Counted from the stretch's first letter, positions 1 through 9,507 are shown. The stretch: 64,000 nucleotides of DNA from Bacteroides caccae (GCF_002222615.2 NZ_CP022412.2:496001-560000), one strand, 5' to 3'. Program-made: numbers and translations. The notes: a model not told the origin generated them from the sequence alone.

Positions 1-176
1 CCCAATACACGAGCAATCTTAATCAACGGAGCAAGAGAAGGGATATCGATATTATTTTCGATACGCTCAATCTGTTCCATAGCCAAACCAGAACGCTGCG
101 CCAATTCTTCTATGGTTATTGATTTATCTTCGCGGAGTGACTTAATTTTCTCTCCTACAATTTTACTTGTATCCAT
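1..176 (-). CDS. XRE-family helix-turn-helix regulator, N-terminal part
   Basis: The gene runs off the left edge of the window, so only its first 58 codons are visible, from an ATG at 176. The translation begins MDTSKIVGEKIKSLREDK and continues with a Cro/C1-type helix-turn-helix: ITIEELAQRSGLAMEQIERIEN, then the usual IPSLAPLIKIARVLG helix. Such domains bind operator DNA. In Bacteroides many proteins starting this way carry a C-terminal cupin sensor domain, but that part lies outside the window, so the ligand cannot be judged. It is transcribed in the same direction as rpsO, about 185 bp downstream of the rpsO stop and beyond the rpsO terminator. Confidence 0.8.
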   Translation of the reverse strand, partial: MDTSKIVGEKIKSLREDKSITIEELAQRSGLAMEQIERIENNIDIPSLAPLIKIARVL

Positions 177-304
177 ATTGTAAGCATTTTAGTTGTCAAA
201 GGTGATAAATTATAATAATTAAGTTGCAAAAATAACAAAATCTTTAGATGAGCACAATTATAACCAAAGAAAATATGACTATCCGATAGAAAAAGGGAGA
301 AACT

Positions 305-341
305 AAAAAGCCGTTCCTCATAATGAGAAACGGCTTCTTCA
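305..341 (-). terminator. rpsO intrinsic terminator
   Basis: An AAGCCGTT / AACGGCTT stem with inner CTCAT / ATGAG pairing lies just past the rpsO stop. On the minus strand it is followed by TTTTTAGTT. Confidence 0.75.
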
Positions 342-361
342 ATTTTTTCGCGGCAAGTAGA

Positions 362-631
362 TTACTTACGCAAACCGAGTTCTTTAACAATAGCACGATA
401 TCTTGTGATATCTTTAGCTTTCAAGTAATCGAGCAAACGACGACGTTTAGCTACCAACATTGTTAAGGCTCTCTCTGTACTATAATCTTTTCTGTTGAGC
501 TTCATGTGCTCAGTCAGACGAGAAATACGGTAGGAAAACAAAGCTATCTGCGCCTCAGTTGAGCCAGTATCAGTGTTAGACTTCCCGTACTTTCCGAAGA
601 TTTCTTGCTTTTTAGCAGCGTCTAAATACAT
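362..631 (-). CDS. rpsO: 30S ribosomal protein S15
   Basis: S15 binds 16S rRNA early in assembly of the 30S platform. From the ATG at 631 the product is 89 aa, the usual S15 length, and contains the family signature GSTEAQIALFSYRISRLTEH followed by the basic KRRRLLDYL helix. The reading frame stays open upstream to 676, but a consensus promoter for this gene overlaps that upstream start, so the short form is the real one. It is a monocistronic unit, with its own promoter at 674-704 and terminator at 305-341, and diverges from typA. Confidence 0.97.
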   Translation of the reverse strand: MYLDAAKKQEIFGKYGKSNTDTGSTEAQIALFSYRISRLTEHMKLNRKDYSTERALTMLVAKRRRLLDYLKAKDITRYRAIVKELGLRK

Positions 632-673
632 AATTTTTAGAATTTTGATATAGTAAATATTCTTTTGAGCGTG

Positions 674-704
674 CAAAGATAGGCATTATCTTTATATCCC
701 ACAA
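674..704 (-). promoter_or_regulatory. rpsO promoter
   Basis: Read on the minus strand, TTG (704-702), a 20-bp spacer and TATCTTTG (681-674) match the Bacteroides primary-sigma consensus TTG-N19/20-TAnnTTTG. The element fixes the rpsO start at 631. Confidence 0.75.
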
Positions 705-757
705 CGTTTTACAAGAAAAAAATGCGAGTATAGCATATATTTCTAATCCTATTTTCG

Positions 758-765
758 TACCTTTG
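758..765 (+). promoter_or_regulatory. typA -7 element
   Basis: TACCTTTG matches TAnnTTTG and lies 22 bp before the typA ATG. No good -33 TTG is visible at the expected distance. Confidence 0.5.
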
Positions 766-786
766 CAGCCAAATAATAGGTATTAT

Positions 787-2586
787 ATGCAAAATATTCG
801 AAACATTGCAATCATTGCCCATGTTGACCATGGGAAAACAACGCTGGTTGACAAAATGCTGTTGGCCGGAAATTTGTTCCGCAACAATCAAAATAGTGGT
901 GAACTTATCCTGGATAACAACGACTTGGAGCGCGAACGTGGTATAACGATTCTTTCCAAGAACGTTTCCATTAACTACAACGGTACTAAAATTAATATTA
1001 TTGATACTCCGGGACACAGTGACTTCGGTGGTGAAGTTGAACGCGTATTGAATATGGCCGATGGTTGTATTCTGCTGGTCGACGCATTTGAAGGTCCGAT
1101 GCCCCAGACTCGTTTCGTGCTGCAAAAAGCATTGGAAATTGGTTTGAAACCGATTGTAGTAGTCAATAAGGTAGATAAGCCGAACTGCCGTCCGGAAGAA
1201 GTATACGAAATGGTTTTCGACTTGATGTTCAGCCTCAACGCTACGGAAGATCAATTGGATTTCCCCGTTATCTATGGTTCTGCCAAGAACAACTGGATGA
1301 GCACCGATTGGCAGAAGCCGACTGAAACGATCACTCCGCTACTGGATTGTATCATCGAGAACATTCCGGCTCCGACACAGTTAGAAGGTACTCCGCAGAT
1401 GTTGATTACTTCTCTGGATTATTCTTCTTATACCGGACGTATCGCCGTAGGTCGTGTGCATCGCGGTACATTAAAAGAAGGTATGAACGTAACGCTTGTA
1501 AAGCGCAACGGTGATATGCTTAAAAGTAAAATTAAAGAACTTCATGTATTCGAAGGTCTAGGCCGTGTAAAAACAAGTGAAGTTTCTTCTGGAGATATTT
1601 GTGCATTGGTAGGTATCGACGGATTTGAAATCGGAGATACTGTTTGTGACTTCGAAAATCCGGAGGCATTGCCACCTATTGCAATCGACGAGCCGACAAT
1701 GAGTATGTTATTTGCCATCAACGACTCTCCGTTCTTCGGAAAAGACGGCAAGTTTGTAACTTCACGCCACATCCATGACCGTTTGATGAGGGAACTCGAC
1801 AAGAATCTGGCTCTTCGCGTAAAGAAGAGTGAAGAGGATGGTAAATGGATTGTTTCCGGCCGTGGTGTACTTCACCTTTCCGTACTGATTGAAACAATGC
1901 GCCGCGAAGGATACGAATTGCAGGTAGGTCAGCCACAGGTTATCTACAGAGAAATAGACGGTGTAAAATGCGAACCGATTGAAGAACTGACAATCAACGT
2001 ACCGGAAGAATATTCCAGTAAGATTATTGATATGGTAACCCGCCGTAAAGGTGAAATGGTCAAAATGGAAAATACGGGCGAACGTATCAATCTCGAATTT
2101 GATATGCCTTCACGTGGGATCATCGGTCTTCGTACCAATGTGCTGACCGCCTCTGCCGGTGAAGCTATTATGGCACACCGTTTTAAAGAATACCAGCCAT
2201 ACAAAGGAGAAATCGAACGTCGTACCAATGGTTCTATGATTGCCATGGAAAGCGGAACCGCTTTTGCTTATGCTATCGACAAATTGCAGGATCGCGGTAA
2301 ATTCTTTATCTTCCCGCAGGATGAAGTCTATGCAGGACAGGTGGTAGGTGAACACTCTCACGACAATGACTTGGTTATCAACGTTACCAAATCAAAGAAG
2401 TTGACCAATATGCGTGCTTCCGGTTCGGACGATAAAGTTCGTCTGATTCCTCCCGTTCAGTTCTCACTCGAAGAAGCATTGGAGTACATCAAGGAAGACG
2501 AATATGTAGAAGTAACCCCGAAAGCAATGCGTATGCGTAAAGTCATTTTGGACGAAATAGAGCGCAAACGTGCGAACAAGATCTAA
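787..2586 (+). CDS. typA: Ribosome-associated GTPase TypA/BipA
   Basis: TypA/BipA is a translational GTPase that binds the 70S ribosome and supports 50S assembly and stress or cold adaptation. From the ATG at 787 the product is 599 aa and starts MQNIRNIAIIAHVDHGKTTL. G1 is AHVDHGKTT (residues 11-19), followed by the switch I RERGITI, G3 DTPGH and G4 NKVDKP. The C-terminal half has the BipA-specific region with a GEVERVLNMADGC-type GTPase context and the MPSRGIIGLR segment. An earlier TTG start at 763 sits inside the -7 promoter element and is unlikely. The gene stands alone between the divergent rpsO and the convergent MutS-like gene. Confidence 0.96.
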   Translation: MQNIRNIAIIAHVDHGKTTLVDKMLLAGNLFRNNQNSGELILDNNDLERERGITILSKNVSINYNGTKINIIDTPGHSDFGGEVERVLNMADGCILLVDAFEGPMPQTRFVLQKALEIGLKPIVVVNKVDKPNCRPEEVYEMVFDLMFSLNATEDQLDFPVIYGSAKNNWMSTDWQKPTETITPLLDCIIENIPAPTQLEGTPQMLITSLDYSSYTGRIAVGRVHRGTLKEGMNVTLVKRNGDMLKSKIKELHVFEGLGRVKTSEVSSGDICALVGIDGFEIGDTVCDFENPEALPPIAIDEPTMSMLFAINDSPFFGKDGKFVTSRHIHDRLMRELDKNLALRVKKSEEDGKWIVSGRGVLHLSVLIETMRREGYELQVGQPQVIYREIDGVKCEPIEELTINVPEEYSSKIIDMVTRRKGEMVKMENTGERINLEFDMPSRGIIGLRTNVLTASAGEAIMAHRFKEYQPYKGEIERRTNGSMIAMESGTAFAYAIDKLQDRGKFFIFPQDEVYAGQVVGEHSHDNDLVINVTKSKKLTNMRASGSDDKVRLIPPVQFSLEEALEYIKEDEYVEVTPKAMRMRKVILDEIERKRANKI

Positions 2587-2611
2587 AACAATTCACTTCA
2601 GATAAAACAAG

Positions 2612-2653
2612 AAAGCCCGTTGGAGAAGAATCTTTAGCGGGCTTTTCTTATTT
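2612..2653. terminator. Bidirectional terminator between typA and the MutS-like gene
   Basis: AAAGCCCG pairs with CGGGCTTTT across about 20 bases, and the right side continues into T-rich sequence. The convergent gene ends inside this element, so it can serve both. Confidence 0.7.
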
Positions 2654-3964
2654 TTTCAGCTCAACCATATTCAGTAACTTCCGCACAACCCAATAGCCGA
2701 CTCTAGCTTCTGAAATACCTTTCTGCAACCGATGTGGACATACAAAATTATCATCTTTGATTTCCGCTTCCATATAATAGAAACAACAGAAAGGATCTAG
2801 TTCAAATGCCTTTGCATATTCCAGAATATGGGTCGAAATAAGAAAATGACAATTGGAATACTCCTTCAATAATTCATTTACCGCAACGGAAGCCTCAAAT
2901 GCATCTTTAGCATTAGTCCCCCGAAACATCTCATCCAGAATGACCAGACATTTCTTTCCGGTTCCCGCCTTTTGTAGAACTTCCTTAATACGAAGCACTT
3001 CCGCCATAAAATGACTTCGCCCGTCCCGCAAAGAATCAGGCAAGTTGATAGATGTATATATCCCCTCATAAACAGGACAAATCATTGACTTAACCGGAAC
3101 GGGCAGACCGCAATGAGCTAACCAGACAGCCAGCGCCAAAGCCTTCAAAGTTGTCGATTTTCCCGCCATGTTGGAACCTGTAAAAAGACATATATTCCCA
3201 CAGGACATTTCCCAATTATTCTTTTGCGCATTTTCCACAAAAGGATGTACAATACCTTCAACAGAGAACTCCATTGTCTGCACCATGGTCGGAGTGAAAC
3301 AGAAATTCTTTGCCTTCGCTACCCGATGCGCCGTCCTGCAAACATCAAACATGTAGACAACAGACAACAACTCCCTTATGGACAATAACCGTGTACAACG
3401 AAATAAATAATCATATTTATCTATGGCATAATTCGACAAGCGTGCCTTTTCATCTAAAGTTTGTTGCAGAACTTCCTCTAATTCACTTCCATGCAAAAGT
3501 TCCTGTACCTTATCAGCTGTTTCTTTTAAAAGTTGTGGCATATTCCCCCCTGCTGCAATAGTCCATTTCTCCAAACGGTGCAACATGAGAAAAACCAATT
3601 TCACTCCTCGGGAAACCACATACCGGTTCGGATCATATCGTACAAGACGATCAATAATCGTCGCACATGAAAGTAATATATTTGCTCCCCTTATCTGTTC
3701 GCGATATTCCAGATAATATTCAATAAAGTCCAGTTCTTCCTCATTTAAAGGAAGTTCCGGCAAGAAATCCCAGGCGATAGCTTCCTGACGTTTACAAATC
3801 TCTTCCCAATCACTCAACGGATGCATAATCCAATCCAGCATCAGCGACTTTCCTTTCTTCGTTTCTGCTTTTAAAAACAAAGAACAAAGCGCCTGCTCAC
3901 CATACACATTCCCTGTAACGTTCAAATCCGCATAAGTCTGTTTATCAGCGTCCAAATATACCAT
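2648..3964 (-). CDS. Short MutS-like ATPase (MutS domain V family)
   Basis: A 438-aa protein carrying the MutS core and ATPase region but not the N-terminal mismatch-reading domains of full MutS (about 850 aa). Walker A is TGSNMAGKST (residues 262-271) and Walker B is LVILDEMFRGT, with D344/E345 next to the MutS-type FRGTN signature. The preceding 250 residues are helical, like the lever/clamp region. Family members of this size occur in Bacteroidetes with unknown role; without domain I it is unlikely to recognise mismatches like MutS. The reading frame extends to a TTG at 4000, but the ATG at 3964 is the better start. It lies alone, facing typA. Confidence 0.8.
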   Translation of the reverse strand: MVYLDADKQTYADLNVTGNVYGEQALCSLFLKAETKKGKSLMLDWIMHPLSDWEEICKRQEAIAWDFLPELPLNEEELDFIEYYLEYREQIRGANILLSCATIIDRLVRYDPNRYVVSRGVKLVFLMLHRLEKWTIAAGGNMPQLLKETADKVQELLHGSELEEVLQQTLDEKARLSNYAIDKYDYLFRCTRLLSIRELLSVVYMFDVCRTAHRVAKAKNFCFTPTMVQTMEFSVEGIVHPFVENAQKNNWEMSCGNICLFTGSNMAGKSTTLKALALAVWLAHCGLPVPVKSMICPVYEGIYTSINLPDSLRDGRSHFMAEVLRIKEVLQKAGTGKKCLVILDEMFRGTNAKDAFEASVAVNELLKEYSNCHFLISTHILEYAKAFELDPFCCFYYMEAEIKDDNFVCPHRLQKGISEARVGYWVVRKLLNMVELKK

Positions 3965-4043
3965 AGTATGATTTTTATCCAACTTCACAAAAATAGACAA
4001 AGTAAGAATAGACTAGTAATAAAGAACTTTTTAATAAGCTTTT

Positions 4044-4568
4044 TTAATACAACAACACTCCCACTACACCAGCAAGACAGATCAGCAGAATAGGATGTAG
4101 CTCCCATTTCCATGTAATCAGAAAAGCACCGACAAAAATCCCAATACTTTTATAATCAATAAAGTTATCTTTGTTCATCATCAGTAAGGCTGCCGAAGCA
4201 ATCAATGCCACAGACATAGGAAGCAGCCCCGACATCGCCGCCTTGATATACTTATTATCTTTGCATTTGGCAAAGAAATAAGAAATGAGCAATACTAAAA
4301 TAAAAGAAGGCAAACAAACTGCCACAGTAGCAAGCACCGCTCCCCATACACTTTGTGTAACTGCATATCCCACGTAAGTAGCACTATTAATTCCAATCGG
4401 ACCCGGTGTCATTTGCGAAATCGCCACTACATCCGTAAATTGCTGGGGAGTCAGCCAATGATGAATATCCACAATTTCGTGTTGAATAAGGGAAAGCATA
4501 GCATAGCCACCTCCGAAGCCAAACGTACCTATCTTCAGATACACCCAAAGTAATTGTAAATATATCAT
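4044..4568 (-). CDS. Chromate-type (CHR family) transporter, half protein 2
   Basis: A 174-aa membrane protein with the CHR-family motif FGFGGGYAMLSLIQHEIV near the N-terminus and a SQMTPGPIGINSATYVGY loop. CHR proteins exist as long fused forms or as two short halves; this is one half and pairs with the next gene upstream, overlapping it by 4 bp (4565-4568), so the two are probably translationally coupled and act as a heterodimer. Family members export chromate, but many genomic copies have no tested substrate. It has about five predicted membrane segments. Confidence 0.85.
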   Translation of the reverse strand: MIYLQLLWVYLKIGTFGFGGGYAMLSLIQHEIVDIHHWLTPQQFTDVVAISQMTPGPIGINSATYVGYAVTQSVWGAVLATVAVCLPSFILVLLISYFFAKCKDNKYIKAAMSGLLPMSVALIASAALLMMNKDNFIDYKSIGIFVGAFLITWKWELHPILLICLAGVVGVLLY

Positions 4569-5122
4569 GCCTTTATATCTTTAATCTTATCTTTCAACCA
4601 TAAAGTATAAACCAGTCCGCCCGCAATTCCCGCCAATACTACATAAATAGGAGAAAGTCCGAATTGCCAGATCAACACAGTAGCAATGAGGGGGGCCATC
4701 AACTGTATATATTTCAGCTTCAATGCCCTAACCGCAGATATGCAAGGGAATAAAATCAATGCCACCACTGCCGGCCGTATTCCGTTAAAGATACGGATCA
4801 TCACCTCATTATCCTGAAAACGGGCAAAGAACATCGCAATCAACATCATAATAACAAAAGAAGGCAATATGGTAGCCAGTGCGCACACCAGGCTACCAAT
4901 CACCTTATGAAGTTTATAACCTACAAAAATAGATATGTTTACTGCGAAAACACCGGGCAATGACTGGGTCAAGGCAAACATTTCCATAAATTCCTCTTTA
5001 CTCATCCACTTTTTCTTGACTATCTCCCGTTCTATCAACGGAATCATGGCATATCCACCTCCAATGGTGAACATACCAATTTTCGCAAATGTATAAAAGA
5101 GTTTCAAATAAGTAACAATCAT
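4565..5122 (-). CDS. Chromate-type (CHR family) transporter, half protein 1
   Basis: A 185-aa membrane protein and partner of the half protein that overlaps its stop codon by 4 bp. It has the same N-terminal signature (KIGMFTIGGGYAMIPLIERE) and the matching loop TQSLPGVFAVNISIFVGY. The two halves clearly share ancestry, as expected for an antiparallel CHR pair. The gene lies 7 bp downstream of the GH95 fucosidase stop, so read-through from the PUL is possible, but no functional link is apparent. Confidence 0.85.
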   Translation of the reverse strand: MIVTYLKLFYTFAKIGMFTIGGGYAMIPLIEREIVKKKWMSKEEFMEMFALTQSLPGVFAVNISIFVGYKLHKVIGSLVCALATILPSFVIMMLIAMFFARFQDNEVMIRIFNGIRPAVVALILFPCISAVRALKLKYIQLMAPLIATVLIWQFGLSPIYVVLAGIAGGLVYTLWLKDKIKDIKA

Positions 5123-5129
5123 TTTTCTG

Positions 5130-7631
5130 TCAGCGTTTTAGCAATTCCCCCTTCACGCTATCATACTTTAGTTGATAACTATGTCCTTTTACAGTTTTAA
5201 AAGACAAAGTCTTGCCGGCATATTTCACAATACATCTTTCACCTGACTTTGACAGGATAGTCGCTTCCTTCAAAAGTCCGTTCTCCCATATCATGTCTAC
5301 CTCGAAATTTCCTTTCGCACATATACCCCGGACAGAGCCTTCCTTCCATGCATCCGGCAAAGCAGGAAGCAGTTGGATAAATCCCATGTGACTTTGCAGT
5401 AACATCTCCGTAATACCGGCCGTACCACCAAAGTTTCCATCAATCTGGAAAGGCGGATGCGTATCCCATAAATTATCAAGCGTACCGTTCTTCAGCAGAT
5501 TAGCAAATAAGGTATAAGCATGATTGCCGTCCTGCAAGCGAGCCCACTGGTTCAACTTCCATCCCATACTCCAACCCGTAGCCCCGTCACCACGATGCAC
5601 CAATACTACTTTGGCAGCTTCAGCCAATTCGGGAGTAGTGACAGGAGAAACCGTATGTCCCGGATGCAGACCAAACAGATGATTTACATGGCGGTGTTCA
5701 TCTTTCGGATCGTCAATATCTACCGACCATTCCATTAATTGCCCATAACGGCCGATCTTATAAGGAACGAGATTGGCAAGCACCTGTTCCCATTCCTTAC
5801 GTTCTTTCTTATCCACTCCCAATTCCTCGCTCGCCTTGATGGCATCCAATAGGATTTCACGCACAACGGCGTGTACAAATGTGGCCCCCTGATCAATAGG
5901 GCCATGTTCGGGTGAAGTGGACGGTGCCGCAGTATAAGTTCCGTCCGGCTTATGCCACAAATAATCAACTGCAAAATTGGCACTGCTCTTTATCAACTCA
6001 TATCCCGTCTCTTTCAAGAATTTCAAATCCCGTGTATAGTCATAATACTCCCAAATATGCGTAGCTAGCCAAGGGCCTGCCATTGGATTAAAGTTCCACG
6101 ACATATCTTGACTTTCCAGTGGAGCAGTAAACCCAAAGATATTAGCAGAAATAGATGCAGTCCAGCCCCTCGCACCAAAATAAGACTGAGCCGTCTTTTC
6201 ACCCGGCTTCACTAATGTGCGGATAAAATCAATTAACGGCAACATGCATTCCTCCAGATTCGTAGAACAGGCAGGCCAATAATTCATCTGAATATTTATG
6301 TTATTATGATAATCAACACGCCAAGGCCCATCAACGTTATTATGCCAAATACCTTGCAGGTTGGCCGGCATATTGCCCGGACGAGAACTTGCAATCAGAA
6401 GATAACGGCCGAATTGAAAATAAAGTTCCTCCAGATAATAGTCCGGCTGCCCTTTCCGATAATTTTTCAACCGCTGCCCGGTCGGTAAATTACCGGTCTT
6501 TACCGTTGGATTCAGATTCAACTTCACCCGATTGAATAAAGCAGCGTAATCCTGATAATGCTCATTCAACAGAGCCGAATAACCTTTGGCCACCGCATTA
6601 GCCAGCCATTGGCCCGTTGTTTCGACAGGATTGACCCCGACATACGTTTTCGGATTCTTAAAGTCTGGAGCAAAGTTAGCCTTATAGTCAGTATCCGCAG
6701 TGACATAAAAGACAACTTCATCCGCTCCCTTCACGGTGAGTTTCCCATTTCTATTGACCAATGTTCCACCTTTAGTCTCCGCTTGGATACGGACTACATA
6801 TTTCATTCCATTATTATCCAGCGCAGCCGAATAAACCAAGCCATTATCACCTTGAGCCACCATACTACCTGTCGATACCGGATTAGGAGCATAACTGAAT
6901 ATCAGGTTCTGCTTGCCCGGCCGGTCGGCACTGAAACGCATGACCAGCACATTAGCAGGATAAGAAATAAAATAATTCCGTTGGTACGCTACATCGTCTT
7001 TTTTAAACTGCACTACAGCCATAGCAGAGTCCAAAGAAAGAATACGCTTATAATCACTCATACCAATAATATTCAGCCCGGTCTCCACATAAAACTCTCC
7101 CATAGTCGTAAAACTACCGAAACGGAAAGGCTTTTCCCTGCTGCCCTCATAAGGTACTTCACTATTAAAATTCTGTCTCGTCAGCCTCTCCGCTTTAACT
7201 TGGTCTCCTTCCGTAAATGCTTTACGTATTTCATCAAGGATATGCGCTGACTGTTTATTGACATTCCAGTAGTAATCCGCTCCTTTCGCTGTGTTAGGAC
7301 CACCCCGCCAGAGTGTCTTTTCATTAAAAGTAATCCGTTCAGCTTCGACCGATCCCATAATATTCGCCCCTATACTGCCATTTCCAATAGGCAATGATTG
7401 TGACTCCCATGCAGCATCCGGATTACGAGCTGTATCACCGGCGGTTTCCGGTTTATTTTCACCTTTCCACATATCCGGTCTGCCACCATACCATACGGCA
7501 TGTCCTTGCAAAGTATTCGGAGCATCAAACCAAATAGCAAGTCCTTTTGTATAATCTGTCCCTCCGGCACAAACTGCAGAGGAGACAAGTAAAGTACTGA
7601 TAAAAAATGAATAAAGTTTCTTCATTGTCAT
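5130..7631 (-). CDS. GH95 alpha-L-fucosidase
   Basis: A secreted 833-aa enzyme with an N-terminal signal peptide (MTMKKLYSFFISTLLVSSAVCA). It has the GH95 N-terminal beta domain (AWESQSLPIGNGSIGANIMG), an (alpha/alpha)6 barrel and a C-terminal beta domain. GH95 enzymes release terminal alpha-1,2-linked fucose by inversion. Residues that match the characterised active site are present: N444 and N446 in NNINIQMNYWP, E575 in STSPEHGP and D731 in QIDGNFGG, so it should be active. An ATG at 7625 is an equally good start. It follows the GH110 gene by 18 bp. The pair suits removal of the alpha-1,2-fucose and alpha-1,3-galactose of B-type or H-type blood-group glycans; some GH95 members act on galactose, so the exact sugar is inferred. 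Confidence 0.92.
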   Translation of the reverse strand: MTMKKLYSFFISTLLVSSAVCAGGTDYTKGLAIWFDAPNTLQGHAVWYGGRPDMWKGENKPETAGDTARNPDAAWESQSLPIGNGSIGANIMGSVEAERITFNEKTLWRGGPNTAKGADYYWNVNKQSAHILDEIRKAFTEGDQVKAERLTRQNFNSEVPYEGSREKPFRFGSFTTMGEFYVETGLNIIGMSDYKRILSLDSAMAVVQFKKDDVAYQRNYFISYPANVLVMRFSADRPGKQNLIFSYAPNPVSTGSMVAQGDNGLVYSAALDNNGMKYVVRIQAETKGGTLVNRNGKLTVKGADEVVFYVTADTDYKANFAPDFKNPKTYVGVNPVETTGQWLANAVAKGYSALLNEHYQDYAALFNRVKLNLNPTVKTGNLPTGQRLKNYRKGQPDYYLEELYFQFGRYLLIASSRPGNMPANLQGIWHNNVDGPWRVDYHNNINIQMNYWPACSTNLEECMLPLIDFIRTLVKPGEKTAQSYFGARGWTASISANIFGFTAPLESQDMSWNFNPMAGPWLATHIWEYYDYTRDLKFLKETGYELIKSSANFAVDYLWHKPDGTYTAAPSTSPEHGPIDQGATFVHAVVREILLDAIKASEELGVDKKERKEWEQVLANLVPYKIGRYGQLMEWSVDIDDPKDEHRHVNHLFGLHPGHTVSPVTTPELAEAAKVVLVHRGDGATGWSMGWKLNQWARLQDGNHAYTLFANLLKNGTLDNLWDTHPPFQIDGNFGGTAGITEMLLQSHMGFIQLLPALPDAWKEGSVRGICAKGNFEVDMIWENGLLKEATILSKSGERCIVKYAGKTLSFKTVKGHSYQLKYDSVKGELLKR

Positions 7632-7649
7632 AGTATTTATTTTTGGGGG

Positions 7650-9458
7650 TTAAAAATCAACCTTGATATATTTCTTTTTCATCTGTCTAAATTCCATTTT
7701 TTTATCACAAACCTCCTCCAGCTTATTCTCTCTGATTACAACACCTTTACAACCATTCAAAATAAACAAAGGCTTTTGACGAAAATCGTCCGAAGAAGTA
7801 CATTCTACATGATTCTTTTTAAAAATCAAATCCTTCGTACTTTTGGCGTATAACACCGGATTTCCGAATGTACGAAACGTATTACCTATGATACGCACAT
7901 TTCTATGCACCGGACGTTCCGCATCCACCACCATATTAGAAGGATGCAACGCAATGACTGCATTTTCAGGTCCTCCACTATACGCACAGCCGATAAATAT
8001 ATTGTTCTGAATCAAAACATCATTCACCGGTCCCGATTCATACCAGCCTTCGGCATCTCCTTCTATCAGGATAGCGCTCATGCCCGTTTTATAATAAGTA
8101 TTATCTGCAATCACTACTTTTCGGGGAGTAGTCATTAAGGTACCCCGCGTACTTGTCCTCGTAAAATAACAATGACGAATTTCCACTTCGGGCGTGCAAC
8201 TGATATTCTCCACACAATCGTGATTCAGTTCCAATTCACCGGGAATATCCCGATTGAAGGTGACTTGAACAATACGGTCTGTCAACCGTTTCACAGCAAC
8301 CACTTGCGCAGATGCAAAACGTTCCATAGTAGACGCCTTGACAAAAGCGACCGTATCCCCCTCAAAGTAAGCGTTATACCCATAGCTCTGTCCATGCATG
8401 AAACGCAAATTCAAAGTACGGGTGTTTATTTTCTCAACGGCACGCAAGTTAGTACCGTGCACATTTATCGGATCATCCTGTGCACCCGCAAAATAACAAC
8501 CAACTATCTTCACCTTTCCACTACATCCGGAAAAGTGCATCATATCCGCAGAAGCTGCCAACAACCTGCCACTGCCTTCGCGCGGCATACATTTCACTTT
8601 ATCCATTGTAATATTACGAGTGTATTGACTTACTATACCAAGCCCATGCATATAGTGCATCTGCACCCGGTTAAGTGTAATATCTCGGCTTTCGAAAATA
8701 AACCATCCCACCTGGTCACGAATAATGTCACGAATTGTCAAAGTATTCCCCACTTTCGGGCGAAATCCTTCCGGGACATGGAAACGTACTACATTCGGGG
8801 CCACCCCTTCCGCCTCCGCAGCAGCAAGCACATTCCACCCCTGACTATAACGGAAAGTACTATCAACAGGACTATATTCTATACAATGATTCTTGTTTGA
8901 ACGCCAACCCTCACCAAAGAGGCTCATCCGCCCATTCACTATTTCATAACGTGTGTCACGATGTACAACAACTTCCACCTCATCATCTTCCACACGGGCA
9001 AATGTCATTTCCGAACCGGCAGGACGTTCAGAATCAATATGCAAATCTTTAAACACCAGATTCTTACAACGTTCGAGAGCGATAGTCGTCATTTTCCCGT
9101 GAAACATCAGCGTTGCTCCGTTTCCCTCAATCGTCAGATCTTTCATATCTTCAAACAGCAGACCGATAGTTTTCACTTTGGAAGGACACTCTTGTTCGGT
9201 CGATGTATTCGATATAAAATATTTCCGCCGGATAGCACCTTCGGGCCAGATATCATAACGCCCTTTCTCAAAAGAGAGCACGCGAGCACCACTTCGCTTA
9301 CATTCACTAATAGCTTCCTGCAAACAGGTCACACAATTTTCATATGTATACGGATGTGCTCCGAAGTTTGAAACACGGATAGTATCTTTTTGTTGCGCCC
9401 GGGTAATACCGGAAATTCCGACTATTGACAAGCATATAAATAAAGCAATAAATCTCAT
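7650..9458 (-). CDS. GH110 alpha-1,3-galactosidase
   Basis: A secreted right-handed beta-helix protein of 602 aa from the ATG at 9458 (signal peptide MRFIALFICLSIVGISGITRA). The upstream in-frame codon at 9464 is TTG and is less likely. It has the GH110 N-terminal pattern (VSNFGAHPYTYEN, YISNTS-type strand, CPSKVKTIGLLFEDM). Three aspartates, D305 in SADMMHF and D328/D329 in AQDDPINVHGT, have the 23/24-residue spacing that I recall for the catalytic aspartates of a GH110 crystal structure. GH110 enzymes remove terminal alpha-1,3-galactose from B antigen, and subfamily B also from linear Gal-alpha-1,3-Gal. The subfamily cannot be decided by eye. A -7 element and an upstream terminator suggest its own transcript together with GH95. 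Confidence 0.88.
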   Translation of the reverse strand: MRFIALFICLSIVGISGITRAQQKDTIRVSNFGAHPYTYENCVTCLQEAISECKRSGARVLSFEKGRYDIWPEGAIRRKYFISNTSTEQECPSKVKTIGLLFEDMKDLTIEGNGATLMFHGKMTTIALERCKNLVFKDLHIDSERPAGSEMTFARVEDDEVEVVVHRDTRYEIVNGRMSLFGEGWRSNKNHCIEYSPVDSTFRYSQGWNVLAAAEAEGVAPNVVRFHVPEGFRPKVGNTLTIRDIIRDQVGWFIFESRDITLNRVQMHYMHGLGIVSQYTRNITMDKVKCMPREGSGRLLAASADMMHFSGCSGKVKIVGCYFAGAQDDPINVHGTNLRAVEKINTRTLNLRFMHGQSYGYNAYFEGDTVAFVKASTMERFASAQVVAVKRLTDRIVQVTFNRDIPGELELNHDCVENISCTPEVEIRHCYFTRTSTRGTLMTTPRKVVIADNTYYKTGMSAILIEGDAEGWYESGPVNDVLIQNNIFIGCAYSGGPENAVIALHPSNMVVDAERPVHRNVRIIGNTFRTFGNPVLYAKSTKDLIFKKNHVECTSSDDFRQKPLFILNGCKGVVIRENKLEEVCDKKMEFRQMKKKYIKVDF

Positions 9459-9507
9459 AAGCAAATATGTATTAAAGAAGAAGTTGTCGCGTTACTTTAT
9501 ATTTATA

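Noticed and set aside
709..1254. Long minus-strand frame opposite typA
   Set aside because: It is antisense to a complete, strongly conserved gene, has no family resemblance and overlaps the typA promoter.
6558..7250. 230-codon plus-strand frame inside the GH95 gene
   Set aside because: It is a shadow of a conserved coding region with unusual Ser/Arg/Ile-rich composition.
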